A stretch of DNA of 35,135 nt, from positions 1-35,135 of the forward strand of contig SYLY01000230.1 of NCBI GenBank assembly GCA_005808475.1, in the 5' to 3' direction. Position numbers and translations under genes: made by a program. Below, piece by piece: positions 1 through 8,054 of this stretch. The DNA is from Acidobacteriota bacterium (GTDB taxonomy: Bacteria; Acidobacteriota; Terriglobia; Bryobacterales; Bryobacteraceae). Position 1 is the stretch's first letter; each line of letters begins with the position of its first letter. The notes beneath the pieces were generated by a model, which saw only the letters and a program-made list of their open reading frames with translations, was not told the DNA's origin and ran no database searches.

Positions 1-381
1 ATCGTCCGGGATGTGCATCTTCCGGTAGATGCCGAGAATCGATCCGTCCGCGTCGATCACGGCCGCGCTGTTGTGATGGAGGCCGACAGCCCGGCGTTCG
101 AACACCGGAACCACGATCGCCACCTGATGTTCCTTCGCCACCTTCGACAGCGCATCCGTGGACGGGCCGGGAATGGTCTCGGCATGCCGGAACAGATCCG
201 GGTCCACGTCGCGGCAGAAGTACTGCGAGCGAAACAGCTCCTGCAGGCAAATCACCTGCGCGCCGCGCCGCGCCGCCTCCCGGCAAAGCTCGACGGTTTT
301 CTCCAGATTCGCGTCCTCGCCGGTCGAGCACGACGTCTGGACGATCCCGGTCCGGAAGGACCGGTCCTTCGACAAAGGCAT
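1..381 (-). CDS. aguB: Carbon-nitrogen hydrolase, N-carbamoylputrescine amidase-like (partial)
   Basis: This is the first 127 residues of a nitrilase-superfamily amidohydrolase. The C-terminal part, with the catalytic Cys, lies beyond the left edge. Two of the three catalytic residues are visible: Glu48 in CLQELF and Lys121 in YRKMHIPDD. The LQELFRSQYFC and IYRKMHIPDD stretches are typical of N-carbamoylputrescine amidase (AguB), which hydrolyses N-carbamoylputrescine to putrescine, CO2 and ammonia in arginine/agmatine breakdown. The start is the ATG at 381, giving MPLSKDRSF. It is divergent from the M14 peptidase gene with only 16 bp between the two starts, so the promoters must overlap coding sequence. 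The family assignment is strong. The exact substrate is inferred from these motifs, and other nitrilase branches remain possible. Confidence 0.85.
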   Translation of the reverse strand, partial: MPLSKDRSFRTGIVQTSCSTGEDANLEKTVELCREAARRGAQVICLQELFRSQYFCRDVDPDLFRHAETIPGPSTDALSKVAKEHQVAIVVPVFERRAVGLHHNSAAVIDADGSILGIYRKMHIPDD

Positions 382-397
382 AGTATCATTGTGACCT

Positions 398-2824
398 ATG
401 GGGTTCGCTTCCGGCCAGCGGATCGGCTGGTTTCTGCTCTGGGCCGCGTCCATTCCCGCCGCCGCGCCCACGCCGAAAGAGCATCTCGGCTTCACTCCCG
501 GCGACGACTACAAACTGGCCGGCTACGCGGACGTGTCCGGCTACTTCCGGAAACTGGCCGCGTCGAGCGACCGCATCCGGCTCGAGGAGTTCGGACGCAG
601 CGCCGAGGGCAAGCCGATGCTCGTGGCCTATCTGTCCTCGCCCTCGAACTTGGCGCGTCTCGACCGCTGGCGCCAGATCAGCCGGCGTCTCGCGCTCGGC
701 GAGGCCACCGAGGCGGAAGCGCGCGCGATGGCCCGCGAGGGCCGCGCCATCGTCTGGATCGACTCCGGTCTCCACGCCACCGAGACCGCGCCCGTGCAAC
801 ACTCCTTCGACCTCGCCTACCGCATGGTCACCGCCGAGGACGAGGAGACCCGCCGCATCCGCGACCGCGTGATCCTGCTGCAGGTGCCCGTGATCAACCC
901 CGATGGGCTCGACTGGGTGGTTCAGTGGTATCGCGAAAACGTGGGCGGACCGCACGAGGTCGCCCCTTTGCCACGCCTCTATCAGAAGTACGCCGGCCAC
1001 GACAACAACCGCGACTGGTTCATGATGAACCTGCCGGAGACCCGCCATGTCACGCGGCTGCTGTTCCAGGAGTGGTTCCCGCAGATCGTCTATAACCAGC
1101 ATCAGTCGCCCCCGTTTCCCGCCCGGATCTTCGTCCCACCCTACGCCGAACCGCTCAACCCGAACATCCCCGCGCCCGTCATGGAGGGGATCAACTTCAT
1201 CGGCGCCGCGATGAAGGAGCGCTTCGTCCGGGAGGAAAAGCCGGGCGTCCTTTCCTACTGGGGTTTCGACGCCTGGTGGAATGGCGGACTCCGGTCGGTG
1301 CCCGCCTTCCATAACATGCACGGGATCCTCACCGAGACGGCGGGATACCAGTACGCGACGCCGAAAACCTACTCGTCCCGCGATTTCGAGGAACGTTTCA
1401 CCAACGGCATGCCCACTCGCGAGCCCGGCGTCTTCTATCAACGGCCCTGGATGGGAGGTAAGTGGGGCGTTCGCGACGCGATCGACTACATGCTGACCGC
1501 CGACTTCGCCATCCTGGACCTCGCGGCTTCCCGGCCGGAGGACTTCCTGCTCAAGGCCTGGCGGCTCGCCCGCATGTCGATGGATACTCGCGCGCCTTTC
1601 GCTTACGTGCTGCCCTCCGCCCAGTGGGATTTCTCCGAAGCGCTCAATCTGGCGAGCCGCCTCAATCTGGCCGGTATACAGGTGCAACGCGCGCGCTCGG
1701 CCTTCAAGGCGGGCAAGCGGGACTATCCGGCGGGCTCCCTGGTGCTGCTCGCCGCGCAGCCATTCCGGCCATACCTGGTCGACTTACTCGAACCCCAAAA
1801 ATATCCCGAGATCAAGACCGGCGCTTCCGGATCCACCAAGAAACCGTACGACGTCGCCGGCTGGACGCTCAGCATGAACATGGGCGTTCAGGCCGACCGC
1901 GTGGACGAAGTGTTCGAAGCCCAACTGGACCGGCTGGAAACCGTCGAAACCCTGACCGCCTCCTCCAACCCGAAAGAGAACGCGTCCTATCTTTCGCTCG
2001 CTTCCAGCCTGTCGGGTGGCGGAACGGTCCGCTGGAACTCCTACGAACTCCGGAGCCCGCGAGTGGCGCTCTACGAGCCTTACATCGCCAACATGGATAC
2101 TGGCTGGACGCAGTATTTTCTCGAGACGTACAAGATCCCCCACGTCTTGATTCACAACACGGACTTTAGCGGAGCCGCGTTGCGCGGCCGGTTCGACACG
2201 ATCGTGCTGGCTTCGCAATCCGCCGCTTCGATCCTGCATGGGACCCGCCCCGGAGAGCCTTCCGGCCGCGGCCGTGAAGCCGATCCCAAGTCCGTGCAGC
2301 GGCCCGAATTCACCGGCGGTATCGGGACGGCGGGACTCTCCAACCTGGACCGGTTCGTGCGCGACGGAGGCACGCTGATCGCCCTGGACGACGCGGCGCA
2401 GTTACCCATCGAGCACTTCGGCCTGCCAATCCGCGAGGTAGCCAAGGATCGATTCTATAGCCCCGGTTCGATCGTCCGGATCAAGGTGGAAACCGGCCAT
2501 CCATTGGCGTCCGGGATGCCCGCCGATGCCTTCGCGTTCATCGACGACGGAGGCCACGCGTTCGAGATCGCCGTCCACCGGGACTACAACAAGGGCGACC
2601 GCGAAGTGACTCCCGTGGCTCGCTATGCGCCGGCCAACCTTCTGGCCAGCGGCTGGATGTCGGGTGAGCGGCCGGTGCTCGGAAAGCATATCCTGCTGGA
2701 AGCCCGCCACGGCAAAGGCCGCGTGGTGCTGTTCGGATTCAGACCGCAATTCCGCGCCCAGACCACCGGGTCCTTCAAGTTTCTGCTCAACGCCATTTAC
2801 CTGGGCTCCGCCAAACCTCTATGA
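398..2824 (+). CDS. Secreted M14-family zinc carboxypeptidase-like protein
   Basis: An 808-residue protein with a hydrophobic N-terminal segment (about residues 8-23, ending AAAP) that reads as a signal peptide. The peptidase M14 fold is recognisable from the zinc ligands HATE (His126, Glu129) and a later His in YNQHQSP (His235). The substrate-binding stretches PVINPDG (about 164-170) and NNRDW (Arg205) are also present. About 450 residues follow the catalytic part, longer than a minimal carboxypeptidase. They include a region near 560-800 with alternating strands that resembles a glutamine-amidotransferase-like or beta-rich accessory domain; that reading is tentative. It probably trims peptides in the periplasm or outside the cell. 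Its stop overlaps the next start (ATGA), so it heads a co-transcribed run. The ATG at 398 was chosen because it gives the signal peptide. Confidence 0.88.
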   Translation: MGFASGQRIGWFLLWAASIPAAAPTPKEHLGFTPGDDYKLAGYADVSGYFRKLAASSDRIRLEEFGRSAEGKPMLVAYLSSPSNLARLDRWRQISRRLALGEATEAEARAMAREGRAIVWIDSGLHATETAPVQHSFDLAYRMVTAEDEETRRIRDRVILLQVPVINPDGLDWVVQWYRENVGGPHEVAPLPRLYQKYAGHDNNRDWFMMNLPETRHVTRLLFQEWFPQIVYNQHQSPPFPARIFVPPYAEPLNPNIPAPVMEGINFIGAAMKERFVREEKPGVLSYWGFDAWWNGGLRSVPAFHNMHGILTETAGYQYATPKTYSSRDFEERFTNGMPTREPGVFYQRPWMGGKWGVRDAIDYMLTADFAILDLAASRPEDFLLKAWRLARMSMDTRAPFAYVLPSAQWDFSEALNLASRLNLAGIQVQRARSAFKAGKRDYPAGSLVLLAAQPFRPYLVDLLEPQKYPEIKTGASGSTKKPYDVAGWTLSMNMGVQADRVDEVFEAQLDRLETVETLTASSNPKENASYLSLASSLSGGGTVRWNSYELRSPRVALYEPYIANMDTGWTQYFLETYKIPHVLIHNTDFSGAALRGRFDTIVLASQSAASILHGTRPGEPSGRGREADPKSVQRPEFTGGIGTAGLSNLDRFVRDGGTLIALDDAAQLPIEHFGLPIREVAKDRFYSPGSIVRIKVETGHPLASGMPADAFAFIDDGGHAFEIAVHRDYNKGDREVTPVARYAPANLLASGWMSGERPVLGKHILLEARHGKGRVVLFGFRPQFRAQTTGSFKFLLNAIYLGSAKPL

Positions 2825-3858
2825 CCCATCCCTTTCGCATCGGCGTCTCGCACGACTTCCTCGCGGAAGCTCGCGAGCACGTCGAAACCGTTCTGCGCGA
2901 TAAGTTCGCAGCGCACCCCCGCATCGAATGCGAGACGATGCCGCCCCATCCGGAAAAATACGCCATGGCCGAGGTCCTGAACCGCTACGACGCCGTGTTC
3001 GCCCTTGCCACCAAGATCGACGCGGAAAGCCTCCGGGGAGTGGACCGGCTCGCCGTGGTGTCCCGCTGGGGCGTCGGCTACGATCGCATCGACACTGACG
3101 CGCTTACGGCGGCTGGCGTCGCGCTGACGATTACTCCGAACGCCGTCAAGCGGCCCGTCGCCGAGGCGATCGTCACGCTGATCTTCGCTCTCTCGAAGAA
3201 TCTGATCGTGCAGGACCGCGTGGTTCGGTCCGGCGGTTGGCGCGGTAACTTGCCGCGACTCGGCGTGAACATCCAGGGAACGACGCTCGGATCGGTGGGC
3301 TGCGGCAACATTGGCCGCGAGATGTTCCGTCTGGCGAAAGGGCTCGGCTTCGGCCGGTTCATCGCTTGCGACCCCTTCGTAACTCAGGACCAGGTCCGGG
3401 ACGAAGGCATCGAGATCGTGGATCAGGATACAGTGTTCCGCGAGAGCGACTATGTCACCGTGAACACGCTGCTCAACGCTTCGACGCGCGGACTGGTCCA
3501 GGAGCGCCATTTCCGGATGATGAAGCCCACCGCGTTTTTCATCAACACGGCGCGCGGTCCTCTGGTGGATCACTCGGCGCTGGTAAAGGCGCTCCGGGAG
3601 AAGTGGATCGTCGCGGCGGGCATCGACGTGTTCCCCGTGGAGCCCCCTCCGAAAGACGATCCACTGTTCGAACTGGACAACGCGATCGTGGCCCCGCACG
3701 CACTGGCGTGGACCAACGAACTGATGCGCAACAATGGTTATGAGGCGTCGGACTCCGTGCTCCAGGCCGCGCGCGGCGAGGTTCCCAATGGCGTCGTCAA
3801 TCGCGCGGTGCTCTCGAGCCCCGCGTTCCAGGAAAAACTGAAGCGCTACGCGGAGTGA
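2821..3858 (+). CDS. D-isomer-specific 2-hydroxyacid dehydrogenase
   Basis: A 345-residue NAD(P)-dependent dehydrogenase of the D-2-hydroxyacid (phosphoglycerate/glycerate dehydrogenase) family. The Rossmann motif GxGxxG is at 160-165 (GCGNIG). The catalytic triad is Arg245 in NTARGPLVD, Glu274 in FPVEPPP and His293 in APHALAW. The cofactor-preference position after beta-B reads CDPF, an acidic residue that usually favours NAD. Length is normal for the family. The start overlaps the M14 stop by 4 bp, and the stop abuts or overlaps the next start. The specific substrate (glycerate, phosphoglycerate or another 2-ketoacid) cannot be told. The two following amidohydrolase-like genes hint at catabolism of an organic acid, which is inference from context. 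Confidence 0.9.
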   Translation: MTHPFRIGVSHDFLAEAREHVETVLRDKFAAHPRIECETMPPHPEKYAMAEVLNRYDAVFALATKIDAESLRGVDRLAVVSRWGVGYDRIDTDALTAAGVALTITPNAVKRPVAEAIVTLIFALSKNLIVQDRVVRSGGWRGNLPRLGVNIQGTTLGSVGCGNIGREMFRLAKGLGFGRFIACDPFVTQDQVRDEGIEIVDQDTVFRESDYVTVNTLLNASTRGLVQERHFRMMKPTAFFINTARGPLVDHSALVKALREKWIVAAGIDVFPVEPPPKDDPLFELDNAIVAPHALAWTNELMRNNGYEASDSVLQAARGEVPNGVVNRAVLSSPAFQEKLKRYAE

Positions 3859-4652
3859 CCGGCATGGCCGACTACGACAAGATCGACACCAATGTTTACT
3901 TATCGCGCTATCCGTTCCGGCGCCTCCCGGGCGACGAACCGGCGGAGTTGGTGGGCAAGTTGCGGCGGGGGGGCGTGGAACGCGCCTGGGCCGGCAGTTT
4001 CGACGCCCTGTTGCACCGCGATCTGGCGACGGTGAATCGCCGCTTGTCCGACGATTGCCGCCGGTTCGGTAATGGATTGCTCGTCCCGTTCGGTTCAGTG
4101 AATCCGGCCATGCCCGACTGGCAGGAGGAACTGCGCCGCTGCCATGAGGATTACCGGATGCCCGGCATCCGCCTGCTTCCCGGTTATCACGGATACAAAC
4201 TCGGCGACAAGGCGTTCGTCGACATATTGGGAGCGGCGACGCGGCGGCGGATGATCGTCCAGATCGTGGTCTCGTCCGAGGATGAGCGCACGCAGCATCC
4301 CATGGTCCGGCCGGTGGACGTCAGCGTCGCCGCTGGCGTCGATCCGATTCGCTCCACGCCAGGCGCGCGCGTGCAGCTTCTCAATCACAACCATCGCACG
4401 CCGGCGGACCTGGCTAAGAAACTGATGGCGGCCGGCGAGGTCTACGTCGACATCGCGATGGTGGAGAACACGCACGGCCTGGACACGCTGGTCAAGGCGA
4501 TTCCGCCGGAACGGGTCGCCTTCGGTTCTTACTATCCGTTCTATTATTGGGAATCCGCCGCCCTGAAGGTGAAGGAAGCGGCGCTTCTCGGGCCCCAGGA
4601 ACTGGCGATTTTCCGCGGCAACGCGCGCCGCCTGATGGGAGACGGACGATGA
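3855..4652 (+). CDS. Amidohydrolase-2-like protein lacking metal ligands
   Basis: About 262-265 residues, related in size and layout to the amidohydrolase-2 (PF04909-type) TIM-barrel proteins and followed directly by an intact member. The usual first-strand HxH metal motif is replaced by NVY in DTNVYLSRYPFRRLP. The usual C-terminal GSD, which carries the catalytic Asp, is replaced by GSYYPFYYW. Both ends of the metal centre are therefore missing, although His residues remain in LNHNHRT. It may be a non-catalytic partner of the next gene product, or it may use a different site. Two in-frame starts are possible: GTG at 3855 (overlapping the preceding stop) or ATG at 3864, giving MADYDK. The ATG looks natural for the family. 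The stop overlaps the next start as ATGA, implying translational coupling. Confidence 0.8.
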   Translation: MTGMADYDKIDTNVYLSRYPFRRLPGDEPAELVGKLRRGGVERAWAGSFDALLHRDLATVNRRLSDDCRRFGNGLLVPFGSVNPAMPDWQEELRRCHEDYRMPGIRLLPGYHGYKLGDKAFVDILGAATRRRMIVQIVVSSEDERTQHPMVRPVDVSVAAGVDPIRSTPGARVQLLNHNHRTPADLAKKLMAAGEVYVDIAMVENTHGLDTLVKAIPPERVAFGSYYPFYYWESAALKVKEAALLGPQELAIFRGNARRLMGDGR

Positions 4653-5434
4653 GAATCTGGGACTTGCATTGCCATCCATCGACGTTCGGCTCCGAGGATC
4701 CGCTGAAGGCGATGACGGATGTTGTCCGCACGGCCGACCGCATGGGCGTCGAGCGCATGTGCATCTACCTGGGCTCGCTGCGGCACTACGATCCGAACCC
4801 GGTGGACCTCGAGGATCACAATAACTGGATATTGCGGGCGATGAAGCCGTTTCCCGATCGCGTGTTCGGCTTTGCCTATCTCAATCCGAATTACCTTCAG
4901 AAGAGCCTCGCCGAGATCGATCGCTGCGTGCGGGACGGTCCGATGACGGGAGTCAAGCTCTGGGTCGCCAAGCGGTGCAACGCTCCAGAACTGGACCCGA
5001 TCGTGGAGAAGTGCGCCGGGCTGAAGGCGGTTATCTTCCAGCACACCTGGATCAAGACGACCGGTAATCTCGGTGGCGAGTCCACTCCGATGGAGCTGGC
5101 GGAACTCGCGTCCCGGCACCCGAACGTTCCCATCATCTGCGGGCACACGGGCGGGACTTGGGAGATCGGCATTCGCGCGATCCGCGCCAACAAGAACGTG
5201 TCGATCGATCTGGCGGGATCGGACCCGTCCAATGGCTTCACCGAGATGGCGTACCGCGAACTGGGACCGGAACGGATCATCTATGGCAGCGACAGCGGAG
5301 GCCGCAGCATGGGTTCGCAGTTGGCGAAGGTTCACGGCGCGGAGATACCCGAGGGCGCAAAGCCGCTGATCTTTGCGGAAAACCTCCGCCGGATGATGTT
5401 GCCGATCCTGCAGGCCAAGGGCATTCGCGCCTGA
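4649..5434 (+). CDS. Amidohydrolase family protein (metal-dependent hydrolase)
   Basis: A 261-residue TIM-barrel amidohydrolase with the expected metal and catalytic residues. It has HxH at residues 7-9 (DLHCHPS), His in IFQHTW, His in ICGHTGG, and Asp in IYGSDSGG. The family hydrolyses or decarboxylates cyclic and aromatic acids or lactones; the substrate is unknown here. The start is the ATG at 4649 (MRIWDLHCH), which overlaps the stop of the degenerate sister gene. A longer reading frame beginning at 4547 is only upstream read-through. It is co-directional with the dehydrogenase, and the pair is plausibly a degradative step followed by a hydrolytic one. The TIR-Sel1 gene begins only 2 bp after the stop. 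Confidence 0.87.
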   Translation: MRIWDLHCHPSTFGSEDPLKAMTDVVRTADRMGVERMCIYLGSLRHYDPNPVDLEDHNNWILRAMKPFPDRVFGFAYLNPNYLQKSLAEIDRCVRDGPMTGVKLWVAKRCNAPELDPIVEKCAGLKAVIFQHTWIKTTGNLGGESTPMELAELASRHPNVPIICGHTGGTWEIGIRAIRANKNVSIDLAGSDPSNGFTEMAYRELGPERIIYGSDSGGRSMGSQLAKVHGAEIPEGAKPLIFAENLRRMMLPILQAKGIRA

Positions 5435-5436
5435 CG

Positions 5437-6390
5437 ATGGGTTATCAGGTCTTCATCAGCCATAGCTCGCTCGACAAAGACGCCGCTGAAGGTGTTCGGG
5501 TGGCGCTGGAGGCCGCGGGAATCGAGGCCTGGATCGCGCCCCGTGACGTGCGCCATGGGTCTGACTTCGAAGAGGATATCGTCGCGGCCCTCGGGATCGT
5601 GCGGGTTCTCCTGGTGATCCTGTCCGCCAACGCCGCGTCGTCGAAACACGTGAAAAGAGAAGTGGCACTGGCTTTCGACGGGAACCGCCGGATACTGCCG
5701 GTGCGCCTGGACGGCGTGGATCTGAAGATCGCCCCAACCTTGTATTACTATCTCGCGAGCGTCCACTGGTTCGATGCCACCGCCGGTCTGGCCGGACCCG
5801 CGATGGGCCTGCTCACCGATGCCGTGCGTGGATGGATCGATCCAGCGCCGCCCGATAGCGCGCCTCCCGTGGATGGCCTTAGCGCCCCGGCGCTGCCCAC
5901 GGAGGCCGCTCCGCTTCGTATGGCCGGGGAAGGCGGCGACGCCGCCGCGGCATATCAAGCGGCGCTCGCCTACCGGAACGGAACCGGCGGCGTTCGGCGG
6001 GACAGCGGCGAGGCGCTTGACTGGACCCGAAAGGCCGCCCTGTTGGGCCATCCGATGGCGCAATGCGATTGGGGCTACCATCTCCAAGCCGCGCGGAACC
6101 TGCCGGCGGCGATCGAGTGGTACGGGAAGGCGGCGGAGCAGGGAGTTCGCGAGGCCCGGTTTCAGTTGGGTTTGTTGCTGCAGGCCGGGCGTGGAGTGCT
6201 GGTGGACAAACCGCGGGCCGAGGCGCTGTTCCACGCGGCGGCACGCGATGGACACCGGGGGGCGCAGTTCGAACTGGCCAAACTGCACTGGGCTTCGGGC
6301 CGCCTGGATTCGGCCCGCGAATGGGCGCGGCTGGCCGCGGAAAAAGGTCACGAATCGGCCGCGAACTTATTGCAAACGATGAATAAGTAG
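5437..6390 (+). CDS. TIR domain protein with Sel1-like repeats
   Basis: A 317-residue protein. Residues 1-130 form a TIR domain: YQVFISHSS at 3-10, a DVRHGSDF loop near 37-44, and SSKHVKREVALAF near 68-80. Glu75 lies at the position of the catalytic Glu of NAD-cleaving TIR domains. After a Pro/Ala-rich linker (about 130-155), residues 160-315 contain Sel1/TPR-like helical repeats such as AAAYQAALAYRNGTGGVRRD and EARFQLGLLLQAGRGVL. Bacterial TIR domains either cleave NAD in defence or act as scaffolds, and Sel1 repeats bind protein partners. There is no signal peptide. The ATG at 5437 lies 2 bp after the amidohydrolase stop, so it is transcribed with metabolic genes, an unusual setting. Domain calls are firm; the role is unknown. 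Confidence 0.88.
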   Translation: MGYQVFISHSSLDKDAAEGVRVALEAAGIEAWIAPRDVRHGSDFEEDIVAALGIVRVLLVILSANAASSKHVKREVALAFDGNRRILPVRLDGVDLKIAPTLYYYLASVHWFDATAGLAGPAMGLLTDAVRGWIDPAPPDSAPPVDGLSAPALPTEAAPLRMAGEGGDAAAAYQAALAYRNGTGGVRRDSGEALDWTRKAALLGHPMAQCDWGYHLQAARNLPAAIEWYGKAAEQGVREARFQLGLLLQAGRGVLVDKPRAEALFHAAARDGHRGAQFELAKLHWASGRLDSAREWARLAAEKGHESAANLLQTMNK

Positions 6391-6398
6391 TGTATTCT
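6370..6398 (+). promoter_or_regulatory. Possible sigma70-type promoter before the RDD gene
   Basis: TTGCAA at 6370-6375 and TATTCT at 6393-6398 are separated by 17 bp. Each matches the sigma70 consensus at four of six positions. The pair sits at the end of the TIR-Sel1 gene and 31 bp before the RDD start, in a locally AT-rich stretch. It would allow the RDD gene to be expressed separately from the upstream run. This is a pattern match only. Confidence 0.3.
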
Positions 6399-6429
6399 AG
6401 CTCAACCGGTTCGGCCGGAGGAGGTTTCG

Positions 6430-6978
6430 ATGGCAATGGTTTGCGTCAATCCGGTCTGCGGCTACACCGCCCGCAGCGGCCCCGTGCGCGACATGAGCGT
6501 TCAGTTCTGTCCCGACTGCGGCAAGAGGATGGAGTCCGCCGCCGCGTCCAGCTACCAACTTCCGGTGGCGGCCGCCAAGGGGCAGCGGTTCCTCGCTTAT
6601 ATGATCGACGCGTTGATCGGCATGGTGCTGTTCTTTATCATCACTCCGATGTCATTCATCCCGGTCATCGGCTTCATCCTGGCGTTCGTGATCCCGCTTT
6701 TCTGGCTGTTTCGAGACATCAAGGGCGCCAGTCCGGGCAAGGCCGCCATGGGCTTGCAGGTCGTGAGCCGCTCGGGCGAACCTTCCACCCAGCAGCAGCG
6801 GATCATGCGCAATCTCCCCTTTGGATTCGGCTTCTTGCCCTATGTGATTCCGTTCCTTGGAACCGCCGCGGCCGCGCCGGTCGCGGGACTCGTATGGCTG
6901 GCCGAGTGCATCGCCGTCCTTGCCACCGGAGAGCGCCTGGGCGATAAGCTGGCCGGAACGGTGGTCGTGAAGAAGTAA
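6430..6978 (+). CDS. RDD family membrane protein with N-terminal zinc ribbon
   Basis: A 182-residue protein with a short N-terminal zinc-ribbon-like segment: Cys5 and Cys10 (CVNPVC), Cys27 and Cys30 (CPDC). An RDD domain follows. Membrane segments lie near 57-72, 76-95 and 134-165. The RDD signatures are RFLAYMID (Arg53, Asp60) and the C-terminal GERLGDKLAGTVVV. RDD proteins are small membrane proteins, some implicated in transport; the role here is unknown. A strong Shine-Dalgarno, GGAGGAGG (6417-6424), is placed correctly for the ATG at 6430. The stop directly abuts the convergent M48 gene, whose C-terminus also carries zinc ribbons, which suggests a functional link. Confidence 0.85.
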   Translation: MAMVCVNPVCGYTARSGPVRDMSVQFCPDCGKRMESAAASSYQLPVAAAKGQRFLAYMIDALIGMVLFFIITPMSFIPVIGFILAFVIPLFWLFRDIKGASPGKAAMGLQVVSRSGEPSTQQQRIMRNLPFGFGFLPYVIPFLGTAAAAPVAGLVWLAECIAVLATGERLGDKLAGTVVVKK

Positions 6979-8052
6979 TCAGTCGGCGACCGAGCCCGGC
7001 TCCGAGAAGTTATTCCCGCATCCGGGACAGAACTTGGGGCGGGGAACCGCCACGGGCCGGCCGCACTTGGTGCATGTGGGCAGACCGGGCACGACCTCGG
7101 TCTGAGCGGTTCCGCACGCAGGGCAGTGCTTGTCGCCGGGATTTAGGACGCCGCCGCAGGTGGAACAGCGCCGCACCGTCGCATTGACCTCCGCCTTGGC
7201 GTAGTTACCGGCGAGGATGTCCTGGTACTGGTCGCCCTGGGACCACTGCAAAATCTGCCGCACGCGCTGAATCGGCAGCGGATGCGTCAGATAGATGCCA
7301 GACTGGATCTTGTTGATCACTTTGAGCACCGCCGACATCGTGTCGTTGTCGAGGTCGTCGTACTCCTTGGCCTGCTCTTGCAGCCCGTCGAAATCGATCG
7401 GCCCGAAGTTTTCCGCCCAGCCGCCGAACTTCGCCAGCACGCGCGCCACCGCCTCGGGATCCTGCACCACGAGCAGCGCGGCCCGGTCGCAACTGATCTC
7501 CGCCATCCGGCTCCAGTGAAACAGCGGCGCGTAGATCGCGGCGGTCAGTAATCCGCCGATGCCGGGGATCATGTTGACGAGTTCGTTGCCGCCGTATTCG
7601 GCGAACGTGAACGCGATCGTCTTGTGGACCATGTGGCGGCACTTGACATGGCCCAACTCGTGCCCGAGCACCGCCAGCAGTTCGATCTCGGTGAGCGAGT
7701 CGACCAGCGCGCTCGTCATGGTGATGGTGGGCTTCTTGATGCCCATCGCGAATGCGTTGCGGTCGGCGTCCCGGGTGACGTACAGTTCCGGCAGATCCTC
7801 GATCGCAAGAGCTTCCGCGGCCTTGATGAACTGCTTCCAGATCTCCGGCGCCTGCTTGGGGCCGATCCGGATCGCGTGGCTGAGCAAGTGGAGGCGGATT
7901 CCCTTCTCGGTCAGGCCGCCCGAGAAGTGCCGGATCACCTGCCCGAATCCCGGCGTGTTGACCAGAACTTCGGACGCCTTCACGTCGTCGCGATGCTGGA
8001 AGGCCTCGGGGCTGATATTGGGAAACGAGACTCGCTCGGGCGCCGGTTCCAT
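6979..8052 (-). CDS. M48 family metallopeptidase with two C-terminal zinc ribbons
   Basis: A 357-residue zinc protease of the M48 (HtpX/Ste24-like) family. HELGH is at 131-135, and the third ligand Glu185 is in MAEISCDRAA. A hydrophobic hairpin (about 160-178) lies between them, as in M48 enzymes. The last 55 residues hold two CxxC...CxxC ribbons (CSTC/CPAC and CTKC/CPGC), which probably bind zinc and may hold partners or substrates. There is no signal peptide. The start is the ATG at 8052 (MEPAPERV), 2 bp after the stop of the DUF4384 gene; the longer frame upstream overlaps that gene and is not credible. It is the last gene of the six-gene operon. A role in envelope protein quality control is inference. 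Confidence 0.88.
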   Translation of the reverse strand: MEPAPERVSFPNISPEAFQHRDDVKASEVLVNTPGFGQVIRHFSGGLTEKGIRLHLLSHAIRIGPKQAPEIWKQFIKAAEALAIEDLPELYVTRDADRNAFAMGIKKPTITMTSALVDSLTEIELLAVLGHELGHVKCRHMVHKTIAFTFAEYGGNELVNMIPGIGGLLTAAIYAPLFHWSRMAEISCDRAALLVVQDPEAVARVLAKFGGWAENFGPIDFDGLQEQAKEYDDLDNDTMSAVLKVINKIQSGIYLTHPLPIQRVRQILQWSQGDQYQDILAGNYAKAEVNATVRRCSTCGGVLNPGDKHCPACGTAQTEVVPGLPTCTKCGRPVAVPRPKFCPGCGNNFSEPGSVAD

Positions 8053-8054
8053 GG

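Noticed and set aside
386..1687. A 433-residue minus-strand frame over the M14 gene
   Set aside because: It is antisense to a gene with clear catalytic motifs and has no recognisable domain; composition is that of a shadow frame.
5437..6390. TIR protein as a Thoeris or other defence system
   Set aside because: No ThsA-like, SIR2, SLOG or effector partner is adjacent; neighbours are metabolic.
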